Assembly (NCBI GenBank): GCA_963806015.1
Contig: CAWDWM010000006.1
Coordinates: forward strand, 744,001-808,000
DNA length: 64,000 nt
Direction: 5' to 3'
Source of the DNA: JAOPZW01 sp963806015
GTDB taxonomy: Bacteria; Actinomycetota; Thermoleophilia; Solirubrobacterales; Solirubrobacteraceae
The translations under genes were made by a program, and so were the position numbers. The notes under the pieces are model-generated. The model made no database searches. It saw only the letters and a list, made by a program, of their open reading frames with translations, and was not told the origin of the DNA. The stretch's first letter is position 1. Each line of letters opens with the position of its first letter. This document shows, piece by piece, positions 18,222 to 27,035 of this stretch.

Positions 18222-18245
18222 GACAGAACATCACGAGGGAGTTCG

Positions 18246-20423
18246 ATGAGAAGATCGCATTTCGCTGCGTGCGTCGCCGCGGCCATGGCCGCGGCAGCCT
18301 TCGCAGCGGTGCCCGCCAGCGCCGCGTCCGCGCCGCGCGTCGGCGTCCGAGAAGTGCCGCTGGACAAGAAGTACTCGACCGACCAGCTCGGCCTGCGCCA
18401 GCAGCCGGCACGCGCGCTGGCCGCGCCCGCGGCCGCGCCCACCCCCGCCGTCGGGACGGTCCGCCAGTGGATCGCCCTGGACGACTTCCAGGGCCGGCTG
18501 TATCGCAAGGACTACACGCTTCGCGGCGTGGGGTCGCACATCGAGGCCTGGGTCGCCAACGACCTCGCCTTCCCCGCCGGCGACTGCCGGACGCAGATCG
18601 CTTCGTCGACGCAGATCACCGACGCGCAGGTCGCGCATCTGATCAGCGAATTCGACGGCAACATGTACCCCAAGGAGACGAGCACCTTCAGCACGCCTCC
18701 CGACCGCGACGGCACGAACGCCGTCCTCGGCCCTGACGCCAACGGCAACGGCGGCGTCTACACCGGCGGAGGCGAGAAGACGGTCGCGCTGATCGACAAC
18801 GTCCGCGACGACAACTACTACAGCTTCCCGGCGGCGCCGACCTACATCGCCGGCTTCTTCTCGTCGCAGTTCAACGAGCTGGTCGATCGCAACGTCATGA
18901 CGGTCGACGCCTTCGACTGGCTGCATCGGACCACCGCGAACCCGGTGGACGAGCCCACGGCCGATCTGTGCACGAGCCGTCCGGCGCGCCCGAACCTCTA
19001 CGAGGGCACGTTCGCGCACGAGTGGCAGCACCTCCTGCACTACTACACCGACCCGTTCGAGACGTCGTGGGTCAACGAGGGGATCTCCGACTACGCCCAG
19101 ACGCTCACGGGCTACGTCGACGCGACGGCGACCGTGTTCGACCGCGGGGCCGACAGCCACATCTACTGCTTCCAGGGCTTCGGCACCGTCCAGACCCAGT
19201 TCAACCCCAATCCGCGTGACTGCGGCGGCCCCGAGAACTCCCTGAACCTGTGGGGCGAGGGCAACCCGAACGCGGTCTTGGCCGACTACGGCAACGCGTA
19301 CTCGATGATGCTCTACCTCGCCGATCGCTACGGCAGGGACATCATCTCCCGGCTGCACAACGACGGTGAGCTCCAGGGCCTCCCCAGCCTCCAGGCCGCA
19401 CTGAAGGCCGAGGGTGCCGGAAGCATGTACGGGGTGATACACGACTTCCAGTCGATGGTCCTCCTGGACAAGATCGTCGGTGACTCCAAGCGCTCGGTCG
19501 TGCTCGGGGTGCCGAAGCGCAGGGTGACGACGCCGAGCCTGCGCTCGACGGTCAACCTGGCCAACCCGAACGCCAACGACGATCCGGGCGCCGCTCCGAA
19601 CGGTGCGGATTACGTCGCGCTTCAGGGCGCCAACGGCAAGGTCCTCAAGGGGCGCGATCTGCGTTCCCTGACCTTCACCGGCGCCAAGCAGCTCCCGCCG
19701 CTCCCGCTGGCCTGGACCATCGTGAGCGACGATCCCGACCGGCCGGGCAACCCCGTCCTGTTCTCGGGCAACGCCAACAACACCGACGCCTCGGCGGTCA
19801 CCCCGGTGACCGTGCCGACGGCCGATCCGACGCTGAGGTTCCTCGCCAAGTACGGCGCTGAGTTCGGCTTCGACTACGGCTACGTGCAGGTGTCGACGGA
19901 CGGCGGCGCCACCTACACGACGATCCCGGGCGACAAGACGATCGACGCACCGCTGGGGCCGGGCCTCAACGGAACGACGACCGGCTTCGAGCCGCACTCG
20001 TACGACCTGTCGGCCTATGCCGGCCAGAGCGTGCTGGTGGCGTTCCGCTACGTCAGCGACGGCGGCGTCAACGAGGGCGGCCTGCTCGTCGACGACATCA
20101 CCGTCGGCGGGACGGCGGTCAGCGACGGCTCGAGCCTCGCGCCGTTCAAGTCGCCCACCCAGATCCACCCGATCGACGTCCACAACTGGAACGTGCGGCT
20201 GGTGGGCATCAACGAGGGCAAGGTGCCCGTGGCGCTGCAGGTGGAGTTCAACGGGCGCAACAGCGTGCGGCTGACCAGGGGTCAGCTCGCGCTGGCGAGC
20301 CCGTTCCAGAAGGTCGTCGCGATCGTGGCCTACGACGAGCCGACCGAGCAGGTCCAGCAGTACGCGCCGTACACCCTCACGGTGAACGGAGCGCTCCAGC
20401 CGGGCGGGACGCCCGCCGGCTGA
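18246..20423 (+). CDS. secreted zinc metallopeptidase, immune-inhibitor-A-like
   Basis: A 725-residue exported protease with a signal peptide (residues 1-27, ending ASAAS). A GAGGGAG-like ribosome-binding site (cgagggag) is 6-7 bases before the ATG. The zinc motif HEWQH is at residues 258-262, and a downstream Glu in WVNEG (E278) fits the third ligand of gluzincin-type peptidases (M6/M30-like). After the catalytic part, residues about 520-610 form a jelly-roll/MAM-like domain. That domain has VSTDGGATYTTI, SAYAGQSVLVAFRY and LLVDDITVGG, as seen in immune inhibitor A proteins. A beta-rich tail ends the protein. The substrate is unknown; extracellular protein degradation is likely. Confidence 0.82.
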   Translation: MRRSHFAACVAAAMAAAAFAAVPASAASAPRVGVREVPLDKKYSTDQLGLRQQPARALAAPAAAPTPAVGTVRQWIALDDFQGRLYRKDYTLRGVGSHIEAWVANDLAFPAGDCRTQIASSTQITDAQVAHLISEFDGNMYPKETSTFSTPPDRDGTNAVLGPDANGNGGVYTGGGEKTVALIDNVRDDNYYSFPAAPTYIAGFFSSQFNELVDRNVMTVDAFDWLHRTTANPVDEPTADLCTSRPARPNLYEGTFAHEWQHLLHYYTDPFETSWVNEGISDYAQTLTGYVDATATVFDRGADSHIYCFQGFGTVQTQFNPNPRDCGGPENSLNLWGEGNPNAVLADYGNAYSMMLYLADRYGRDIISRLHNDGELQGLPSLQAALKAEGAGSMYGVIHDFQSMVLLDKIVGDSKRSVVLGVPKRRVTTPSLRSTVNLANPNANDDPGAAPNGADYVALQGANGKVLKGRDLRSLTFTGAKQLPPLPLAWTIVSDDPDRPGNPVLFSGNANNTDASAVTPVTVPTADPTLRFLAKYGAEFGFDYGYVQVSTDGGATYTTIPGDKTIDAPLGPGLNGTTTGFEPHSYDLSAYAGQSVLVAFRYVSDGGVNEGGLLVDDITVGGTAVSDGSSLAPFKSPTQIHPIDVHNWNVRLVGINEGKVPVALQVEFNGRNSVRLTRGQLALASPFQKVVAIVAYDEPTEQVQQYAPYTLTVNGALQPGGTPAG

Positions 20424-20438
20424 TCATCGCGGTTCGGG

Positions 20439-20462
20439 CCCGGTGGGCAGCTGCCCGCCGGG
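20439..20462. terminator. bidirectional stem-loop between convergent genes
   Basis: Ten-base stem (CCCGGTGGGC with GCCCGCCGGG, one G-T wobble) and a 4-base loop AGCT, between the stop of the metallopeptidase and the stop of recR. The position between converging genes and the stem strength fit a terminator of the T-less type common in high-GC actinobacteria. Confidence 0.6.
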
Positions 20463-20477
20463 TCCCGCCCGCGGTCG

Positions 20478-21077
20478 CTAGAGCGTGCGGCGCCCGACCA
20501 GGGCCTTGCCCAGCGTGACCTCGTCGGCGTACTCGAGGTCGGCGCCGACCGGTAGGCCGGAGGCCAGTCGCGTCACGACGACGTCGGGCGCGCGCTCGCG
20601 CAGCGCCGCGGCGATGTGCAGCGCGGTGGCCTCGCCCGTCGTCGTGGGGTTGGTGGCGAGCACCACCTCCGTGATGCCGCCGGCCAGCACACGCGCGTAG
20701 AGCTCTGAGATCTTCAGGTCCTCGGGGTCGACGCCGTCGATCGGCGACAGCGCCCCGCCGAGGACGTGGTAGCGCCCCCGGTACTCGTGGGTGCGCTCGA
20801 CCGGGATGACGTCGCCGGGCTCCTCGACCACGCAGATGAGGGCGGCGTCGCGGCGCTCGTCCTGGCAGATGCGGCAGCGCGGCTCGTCGGCCAGGTTGAA
20901 GCACACCTCGCACAGCCCGATGCGCTCCTTGACCTCGTGGATGGCGTCGGCCAGGGCGTTGGCGTCCTCGGCGTCGCTGCGCAGGATGTGGAAGGCCAGG
21001 CGCTGGGCGGTGCGCTGGCCGATGCCGGGCAGCTTGCCGAGCTCGGTGATGAGCCGCTGGACGGGGGGCGGATACAA
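20478..21077 (-). CDS. recR: recombination protein RecR
   Basis: Ring-forming DNA clamp of the RecFOR pathway that loads RecA at gaps. It has 199 residues (typical). N-terminal helix-hairpin-helix (LGKLPGIGQRTAQRLAFHIL); C4 zinc finger (CEVCFNLADEPRCRIC); Toprim domain (ICVVEEPGDVIPVERT and TNPTTTGEATA); conserved C-terminus. It follows ybaB with a 3-base gap in the widely conserved dnaX-ybaB-recR order. Confidence 0.97.
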   Translation of the reverse strand: MYPPPVQRLITELGKLPGIGQRTAQRLAFHILRSDAEDANALADAIHEVKERIGLCEVCFNLADEPRCRICQDERRDAALICVVEEPGDVIPVERTHEYRGRYHVLGGALSPIDGVDPEDLKISELYARVLAGGITEVVLATNPTTTGEATALHIAAALRERAPDVVVTRLASGLPVGADLEYADEVTLGKALVGRRTL

Positions 21078-21080
21078 GCG

Positions 21081-21413
21081 CTAGAAGCCCGGCAGGCCCA
21101 GCGAGCCCAGGTCCATGCCGCCGGCCAGGCCGCCGAGCCTGGTCTGCTGCAGCTCCTGAGCGGCGCGCAGCGCCTCGTTGGTGGCGGCCAGGACCATGTC
21201 CTGCAGCAGCTCGGGATCGTCGGGGTCGATGGCCTCGGGGGCGATCGTGATCGCCTTGATGACGAGGTCTCCGGAGACCTTGACCGTGACCATCCCGCCA
21301 CCGGCCGAGGCCTCGACCTCCTCGTGCTTGAGCTGCTCCTGGGCGGCCTCCATGTCCTGCTGCATCTTCTGGACCTGCTTGAGCATCTGCTGCATGTTCG
21401 GTGGCTGCGGCAT
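21081..21413 (-). CDS. ybaB: nucleoid-associated protein YbaB/EbfC
   Basis: Small dimeric DNA-binding protein of 110 residues. It begins MPQPPNMQQMLKQVQKMQQ, the family's coiled-coil N-terminus. The conserved core has GGGMVTVKVSGDLVIKAITI, and a Gly-rich tail ends the protein. ATG 21413 shares one base with the dnaX stop (TGATG), so it is translationally coupled to dnaX and lies just before recR. Confidence 0.95.
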   Translation of the reverse strand: MPQPPNMQQMLKQVQKMQQDMEAAQEQLKHEEVEASAGGGMVTVKVSGDLVIKAITIAPEAIDPDDPELLQDMVLAATNEALRAAQELQQTRLGGLAGGMDLGSLGLPGF

Positions 21414-23107
21414 CAGGGCTGGCCCTCCGGCTCGTCGGGTTGCGGATCGTCGGGGACGATCTCCTCGGCGTCGAACTCCGTCTTGAAGCGTGCCACGAGC
21501 TCGTCCTCGGAGGGCGGCTGGACCTCGGAGGCCTGCTCGAGCTCGCGCAGCTCGAAGACGACGCGCAGCGCGCTCCCGGCCAGGTCGCGCAGCGCCTCGT
21601 CGACCGCGGCGCGGTGCTCGCGGCCGTCGGCCATCTTGCGGTTGAAGGTGTCGTGCTCGGCGAAGGCGACGACCACCTCGCGCCCGCGGACCTCGACCGG
21701 GTGGGCCTCGGCGAGGCAGGCGGCGAGCAGGCCGTTGTCGACGCGGACGGCGTCGAGGACCGCGGGCCACAGGGTGCGGACGGAGTCGAGGTCGGGCTCG
21801 TCTACGAGGGCGGTTGCGGTCGCGCTCTGGGTTGCCTGCGGTGCCGGCTCGGGCTCTTGCGCCGTGGATGGCGGTGAGGGAGGGGTGGGTGCGGGCGTGG
21901 GCGGCTGCGGTGCGGCCCGTGGCGGCTCCGGCCTCGCGGGGGCGGGCGCTGCTCCGCCGGCGAGCGCGGCTTCGAGGCGCTCGACGCGCGCCATCAGGGC
22001 GCGGGCGCCGGGGTCGACCTCGGGGGCGGCGGCCTTGACCAGCGCCGCCTCCAGGCGGGTGCGTGCGTCGGCCCCGTCCTTGACCGTGCGCAGGGCCTCG
22101 GCCAGGAGGTCCAGGAGGCGGACGAGGCTCGAACCGGGCACGCGCGAGGCCTGCTCGGCGAGGCGCTCGTCGATATCGGGGGTCAGGCGCAGCTCGGCGG
22201 GCACCTCGCCGAGCGTCTGGACGACGAGCAGGCCACGGGCGTGGGCCTCGAGGTCCTTGAGGAACTGGGCGATGTCGCGGCCGGTGTCGGCCAGGCGCGC
22301 GGCGGCGAGCCAGGCGGCGCGGGCGTCGCCGGCGGCCACGGCGTCGAAGGCCTCGAAGAGCAGGTCAGCGTCGGCCACGCCGAGCACGGCGAGGACGTCC
22401 TCGGTGGCGATGTTGGTCCCCGTGTAGGTCACGAGCTGCTCGAGCGTGCCCAGCGCGTCGCGGAACGAGCCGGTCGCGTGGCGGGCCAGCAGGGCGACGG
22501 CGTCGGGCGCGATCTCGATCGACTCCGCCGCGGCCACGCGCGTGATGACGACGGCGATCTGCTCGACCGTCGGGCGCGCGAAGTCGAAGCGGTGGCAGCG
22601 ATCGACGACCGTCGGCAGCACCTTCTGGGCCTCGGTCGTGGCGAGGACGAAGATCGTGTTGGGCGGCGGCTCCTCGAGCGTCTTGAGGAACGCGTTCCAT
22701 GCCTGCGAGGAGAGCATGTGCGCCTCGTCGAGGATGTAGACCTTCGAGCGCCCGGACACCGGCGCGAACTGCACGGACTCCCGCAGCTCGCGGATGTCGT
22801 CGACGGAGTTGTTCGACGCCGCGTCCATCTCGATGACGTCCAGCGACGTGGCGCTCGCGATGGCCACGCACGACTCGCAGACCCCGCACGGCTCCACCGT
22901 CGGCCCGTTCTCGCAGTTCATGCACGCCGCGAGCATCTTCGCCATCGACGTCTTGCCCGTCCCCCGCGAGCCCACGAACAGGTAGGCATGGTGAACCTTC
23001 CCCTGCTGCACGGCGTTGCGCAGGGTCCTCACAACATGCTCCTGGCCAACGACGTCGGCGAACGTGCGCGGACGGTGGCGGCGGTACAACGATGGGCCGG
23101 CGGTCAC
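21413..23107 (-). CDS. dnaX: DNA polymerase III subunit gamma/tau
   Basis: Clamp-loader ATPase, 564 residues. Walker A GSRGTGKTSMAK; zinc module with four Cys (CMNCENG...PCGVCESC); Walker B ILDEAHMLS; sensor and lid regions follow. Then comes a Pro/Ala-rich linker (about 390-440) and a C-terminal tau-like domain. The start is GTG 23107. A -10-like TACACT lies at 23122-23117, 9 bases upstream with no Shine-Dalgarno, so the transcript may be leaderless. It heads the dnaX-ybaB-recR operon. The gene usually next to it in this synteny, ffs, is on the same strand 3.6 kb upstream, separated by three unrelated genes. Confidence 0.96.
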   Translation of the reverse strand: MTAGPSLYRRHRPRTFADVVGQEHVVRTLRNAVQQGKVHHAYLFVGSRGTGKTSMAKMLAACMNCENGPTVEPCGVCESCVAIASATSLDVIEMDAASNNSVDDIRELRESVQFAPVSGRSKVYILDEAHMLSSQAWNAFLKTLEEPPPNTIFVLATTEAQKVLPTVVDRCHRFDFARPTVEQIAVVITRVAAAESIEIAPDAVALLARHATGSFRDALGTLEQLVTYTGTNIATEDVLAVLGVADADLLFEAFDAVAAGDARAAWLAAARLADTGRDIAQFLKDLEAHARGLLVVQTLGEVPAELRLTPDIDERLAEQASRVPGSSLVRLLDLLAEALRTVKDGADARTRLEAALVKAAAPEVDPGARALMARVERLEAALAGGAAPAPARPEPPRAAPQPPTPAPTPPSPPSTAQEPEPAPQATQSATATALVDEPDLDSVRTLWPAVLDAVRVDNGLLAACLAEAHPVEVRGREVVVAFAEHDTFNRKMADGREHRAAVDEALRDLAGSALRVVFELRELEQASEVQPPSEDELVARFKTEFDAEEIVPDDPQPDEPEGQP

Positions 23108-23196
23108 GGACGTCCGAGTGTAGAGGGGTCAGCCGCTGCGCCGATTTGTTGCGTTTGTCGTGCCCGCTGTAACGCGTTCGCCGGCACCCTCAGGGG

Positions 23197-24135
23197 GTGG
23201 GCTGGATAAGCGAAGACATGGTTCGCCAAGACCGCCCACCCCTCGACTTGGCCTTGGCGGAACTGGCAAACCGGCAGTGGGGAGTGGTGTCGCTGGCTCA
23301 GCTTCGAGCGCTGGGGATCGGCTCTCGCGCGGTGCAGCAGCGAGCAGCCGCAGGGCGACTGCATCGCGTCCACCGCGGCGTCTACGCCGTTGGCCATCGC
23401 GTGTTGCGGCCTGAGGGCCACCGCCTCGCGGCGGTGTTGGCGTGCGGGGCCGGCGCGGCCCTCTCTCACCGAAGCGCGGCCGCTCAATGGGGGCTGCTGG
23501 GGACAGATCAGACCCGTATCGACGTCACGACGCCGCGCAGTCGGCACGGGGTCCCGGGGATCCGCCTGCACCGCACTCGCTCCCTCGACGCCCGGGACAC
23601 CACCAGCCACGAGGGCATCCCCATCACCACGATCGCCCGCACCCTCCTCGACCTCGCCGCCACCGCCAGAGCCGAGCAGCTCGAGCGGGCGCTGGCGCAG
23701 GCCATGTACCTGCGCCTCTACGACCACCGCGCGATCACCGACGTCATTGCGCGATCCAACGGGCACCGCGGCACGGCGATCCTCACCCGCGCGACCAAGA
23801 CCGAGCCAAAGGTCACCCGCAGCGCATGGGAGGACCGCATGCTCCGGCTGGTCAGAGGCGCCGGTCTCCCGGTGCCGATCTGCAACGAGCCGTTCCACGC
23901 CCCCGATCACGGCCCCTGCACGCCCGACTTCCACTGGCCGGGACACGACCTCATCGTCGAGACCGACGGCTGGGACAGCCACAGCACGCGCGCAGCGTTC
24001 GAGGACGACCGCGCCAAGGACGCCGCACTGACCGCCGCGGGCTACCGCGTCGTCAGATTCACCTGGCTCACCGAGGACGCCACCATCCTCACGCGCCTGC
24101 GCGCGCTGCTTCAGCGCCGGGGCTTGGCCAGGTAG
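23197..24135 (+). CDS. AbiEi-like antitoxin-type N-domain fused to DUF559 nuclease-like domain
   Basis: A 312-residue protein. The N-terminal half (WGVVSLAQLRALGIGSRAVQ, RLHRVHRGVYAVGH) is the winged-helix and following domain found in AbiEi-type antitoxins and transcription regulators. The C-terminal 110 residues resemble DUF559, a very-short-patch-repair-type nuclease fold. They include PDFHWPGHDLIVETDGWDSH and DDRAKDAALTAAGYRVVRFTW, with Asp/Glu and Lys placed as in PD-(D/E)XK enzymes. No AbiEii toxin is adjacent, so it is a stand-alone. Start GTG 23197, or ATG 23218. It is divergent from dnaX and overlaps the next gene's end by 25 bases. The role may be defence, DNA repair or regulation. 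Confidence 0.82.
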   Translation: MGWISEDMVRQDRPPLDLALAELANRQWGVVSLAQLRALGIGSRAVQQRAAAGRLHRVHRGVYAVGHRVLRPEGHRLAAVLACGAGAALSHRSAAAQWGLLGTDQTRIDVTTPRSRHGVPGIRLHRTRSLDARDTTSHEGIPITTIARTLLDLAATARAEQLERALAQAMYLRLYDHRAITDVIARSNGHRGTAILTRATKTEPKVTRSAWEDRMLRLVRGAGLPVPICNEPFHAPDHGPCTPDFHWPGHDLIVETDGWDSHSTRAAFEDDRAKDAALTAAGYRVVRFTWLTEDATILTRLRALLQRRGLAR

Positions 24136-25271
24136 CTCTTGCCCGCGGCGACGGTGATCGTCTTGCGCCTAACGTTGTCGCGGACCTTGACCGTGCCGCG
24201 GACGACGCGGGTCAGAGTGCCGGCGCAGCTGTCCTGCACGAGCCACTTCGTGCCGCGCACGGTGGCCGAGCTGTACTTGCCCGACGTCCGGAAGGCCCCC
24301 TTGCCGTCGCCCCAGAGGTGGCGCTTGCTGGGCTTCTTCTTGGCGGCCGCCCCCGCGGCGCGCCCGCGCGCGCGACATGACGCCAGCGGCTGGGTCAGCG
24401 CGAGCTGCGTGGTCCCGCCGGTCTGCGTGACCCTGAAGACGCCCTCGTAGAACTTCGCCGTCTGCGGCGCCGCGCCGGCGCGCGGCACCGAGCTGAGCAT
24501 GAGGGCCCCGTGCTGGGCGTCGATCGTCGAGCCGAGCGGGATCGTGTCCGAGCCCGTGAGGTCGACGTCCTGCTTGCTGCCGGGGCGGCGGATGCCCACC
24601 CGGCCGCTGACGAGCCTGACCCCGACGCTTTTGTGGAAGACCGGTGGGCCGCCGAGCACGAGGCTGACGTTGTCGATGTAGCCGTCGTTGTAGGAGCCCT
24701 CGTTGCGGATGGCGTCGATGCGCACGGAGATCCGGCGCGTCCCCGCCGGGACCGGCGCCGACGAGGACCGGGCGACCAGCGCGGTCACCGAGTTGCGATC
24801 GCCCGGGTTGACGGTCGGGAGGCGTATCGCCCCGCCGGGGGCGCCGCCGGCGTTCAGGAACGTCGCCGACACAGTCGCGTTGTCGGTTTGCGTCGCGAAG
24901 CCGCCGAGCAGCGCCGAGAGCGTCGCCGTGACCTGACCCGCATCGATCTCGGCCGCCGCACCGGACAGGTCCACGACCTGCGTCGCCGCGCTCAACGCAC
25001 CGCCGGGCCCACCGGCGAAGAAGTTGACTCCGCCGCCCAGCGCGGTGCTGTCGGCGGCGGTCAGGAAGGCCGGCGCGCCGTACTGCACCGCCGTGAAGGT
25101 CGACTCGACCGTCCAGCCGGGCAGCGGGAGCTGCTGCGAGGAGTCCGCGGCGCCCGGACCGGCCTCGGCGCCCGGGTTGACGACCAGGTTGGTGCTCGGA
25201 ACCGCCGCCTGCCCCGGCGCGGCCGCGAGCAGGGCGATCACGGCGAGTCCGGCAACCAGGCGTCCGTGCAC
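24111..25271 (-). CDS. secreted protein with FecR-like C-terminal domain
   Basis: A 386-residue exported protein with a signal peptide (LVAGLAVIALLAAAPGQA). The N-terminal half begins NLVVNPGAEAG and has a jelly-roll look (carbohydrate-binding-like; ending YNDGYIDNVSLVLGG). The C-terminal half resembles FecR-type domains: TIDAQHGALMLSSVP, KFYEGVFRVTQ, then a Lys/Arg stretch, GTKWLVQDSC, and a closing VVRGTVKVRDNVRRKTITV. FecR-like secreted proteins of this kind recur in Thermoleophilia genomes. The function is unknown, perhaps envelope or polysaccharide binding. Confidence 0.78.
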   Translation of the reverse strand: MHGRLVAGLAVIALLAAAPGQAAVPSTNLVVNPGAEAGPGAADSSQQLPLPGWTVESTFTAVQYGAPAFLTAADSTALGGGVNFFAGGPGGALSAATQVVDLSGAAAEIDAGQVTATLSALLGGFATQTDNATVSATFLNAGGAPGGAIRLPTVNPGDRNSVTALVARSSSAPVPAGTRRISVRIDAIRNEGSYNDGYIDNVSLVLGGPPVFHKSVGVRLVSGRVGIRRPGSKQDVDLTGSDTIPLGSTIDAQHGALMLSSVPRAGAAPQTAKFYEGVFRVTQTGGTTQLALTQPLASCRARGRAAGAAAKKKPSKRHLWGDGKGAFRTSGKYSSATVRGTKWLVQDSCAGTLTRVVRGTVKVRDNVRRKTITVAAGKSYLAKPRR

Positions 25272-25329
25272 CGGCCCACCCTCTCACGCCGCGCCGACCG
25301 GTGGCAAGGCGGCGGTAGGGTCCGCGCCC

Positions 25330-26715
25330 GTGCGCCGCGGCAAGGCCATCGGCTGGACGCTCGTGCTCGGTCTCGTCGCCTGGGCGCTGGTCGGCCGCGG
25401 GCTGGTCAACTACGACACGCTCTACGCGCTGGTCTGGGGACGCGACCTCGCGCACGGCCACCTGCCCGACTACGACGTGTCGCTCGCCCCCACGCCCCAC
25501 CCGCTGGCCACGCTGGCCGGGGCGGTGCTCTCGATCCTCGGCGCGTCGGGCGCCATCAACGCGACGATCGTCCTCGCCTTCGTCTTCCTCGGCGCGCTCG
25601 GCTGGGTCACCTACCGCCTGGGCGAGGCCTGGATCAACCGCGCGGCGGGCGCGCTGGCGGCGGCGATCGTGCTCACGCGCCGGCCGGTGCTCGACTTCGG
25701 CGCCCGCGCCTACGTCGACGTCCCCTACCTCGCGCTGGTGCTCGGAGCGCTGCTCGTCGAGACCCGGCGATCGCGGGCGGGCGCCCCCGTCCTCGTCCTG
25801 CTCGGCGTCGCCGGCCTCATCCGCCCCGAGGCGTGGCTGTTCTCGGCGGCCTACCTCGTCTGGCTGTGGATCGGCGGCATCCGCGACCCGCGGCTGTGGG
25901 CGCTGGCCGCCGCCGCGCCGCTGCTGTGGGCGCTGGGCGACCTCATCGTCACCGGCGATCCGCTGCACTCGCTCACCGGCACGCGCGACACGGCGCAGCG
26001 CCTGGATCGCATCACCGGCCTGACCGAGGTGCCGGGGACCGTCCCGCGGCGCCTGGGAGAGATCCTGCGCGAGCCCGTCCTGTTCGGCGCCGCCGGCGGC
26101 GGGCTGCTGGCTCTCTGCTTCCTGCGCGCGCGCGTGGCCGTCGGGGCCGCGGCGGGCGTCATCGCGCTCGTGGCCTTCTGCGTGCTCGCAGCGGCGGGCC
26201 TGCCGATCCTCGGGCGCTACCTGCTCGCCCCCGCCACCATCCTCGCCCTGTTCTGCGGAGCGGGCGCCTTCGGCTGGGCCGAGCTCCCGCGCGACCACCC
26301 GTGGCGGCGGCGGTGGGCGTGGTTCGGGGCGCTGACGCTGATCGGCCTGGTCGCCTTCATCCCGGCCCAGGTCAACCGCATCGGCGACCTTCGCGACGCG
26401 CTGCGCATCCAGGACCACATCCAGGACGATCTGCACGCGCTCACGCCGCGCTTTACCTGCACGCCCGTCACGGTGCCCAACCACCGCCCGGTGCCGCTGC
26501 TGGCGCTGTGGCTCGACGTCGCGCCCCAGCGCATCGCGGTGGCCCAGGAGCGCCCGCCGCGCAGCGGCACCTACGTCGTGCCCTCGAGCGCGCGCGTCGC
26601 GCGCCAGTACATCCTCGACCCGCGCGACGTCGACCCGCGCATCCCCCCGCCGCCCCCCGGCTTCCTGCCGATCGGGGCGAACGCGTCGTGGCGCGCCTTC
26701 GCGCGCTGCGGATGA
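25330..26715 (+). CDS. multi-spanning membrane glycosyltransferase-like (GT39/PMT-type) protein
   Basis: A 461-residue membrane protein with about nine hydrophobic segments. An early YDVSLAPTPHPLATLAG loop and a DVPYLALVLGALL region recall lipid-linked sugar glycosyltransferases (ArnT/PMT/GT39-like), in which an Asp-bearing first loop is catalytic. No pathway partner is adjacent. It starts at GTG 25330, preceded by TAGGGT (25316-25321) 8 bases upstream and no Shine-Dalgarno, so probably leaderless. The C-terminal region (about 360-461) is soluble and Arg/Pro-rich. Confidence 0.75.
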   Translation: MRRGKAIGWTLVLGLVAWALVGRGLVNYDTLYALVWGRDLAHGHLPDYDVSLAPTPHPLATLAGAVLSILGASGAINATIVLAFVFLGALGWVTYRLGEAWINRAAGALAAAIVLTRRPVLDFGARAYVDVPYLALVLGALLVETRRSRAGAPVLVLLGVAGLIRPEAWLFSAAYLVWLWIGGIRDPRLWALAAAAPLLWALGDLIVTGDPLHSLTGTRDTAQRLDRITGLTEVPGTVPRRLGEILREPVLFGAAGGGLLALCFLRARVAVGAAAGVIALVAFCVLAAAGLPILGRYLLAPATILALFCGAGAFGWAELPRDHPWRRRWAWFGALTLIGLVAFIPAQVNRIGDLRDALRIQDHIQDDLHALTPRFTCTPVTVPNHRPVPLLALWLDVAPQRIAVAQERPPRSGTYVVPSSARVARQYILDPRDVDPRIPPPPPGFLPIGANASWRAFARCG

Positions 26716-26721
26716 AGAAGG

Positions 26722-26999
26722 TGGACCGTGCACCCTCCCTCGAAACAGATCTACGAGCGCCTGCGCCTCGAGCGGCTCCGGCACCGGGATTTCCCGCTGC
26801 GCACGCCGGGATCCGCTTAAGGCTGCTTCCTTCCGGACCTGACCTGATTCACAGACCGACGTCGCGCGGGACCCCGGGCCATCAACGCCGCTGCTCGGCG
26901 TGCTGACCCCACAGACCTGCCCCTCAGGAGGGGATTCGGCCTCGCTAGAGCGGATTGCGAGCGACAGGGCACCGCTACCTCCCCGCCTAGCACGGTCCG
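26722..26999 (-). ncRNA. ffs: signal recognition particle RNA, large bacterial type
   Basis: RNA of the signal recognition particle. On the minus strand the domain IV core GTCAGGTCCGGAAGGAAGCA lies at 26843-26824, the universally conserved Ffh-binding hairpin. The 5' region (26993-26935) has GTGCTAGGCGGGGAGGTAGC and later CAATCCGCTCTAGCGAG, typical of the Alu-type end of large bacterial SRP RNAs. The 5' and 3' ends pair perfectly over 9 bases (GGACCGTGC near 26998-26990 with GCACGGTCC near 26731-26723), which fixes the limits at about 278 nt. It overlaps no credible protein gene. Confidence 0.93.
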
Positions 27000-27035
27000 T
27001 CGCCAAGCCTAGCGTGTGCGGATAGGGTCGCGGGC

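Noticed and set aside
26740..27006. Protein-coding frames crossing the SRP RNA region
   Set aside because: The sequence is explained by the conserved SRP RNA core and its paired ends; the peptides there are not protein-like.
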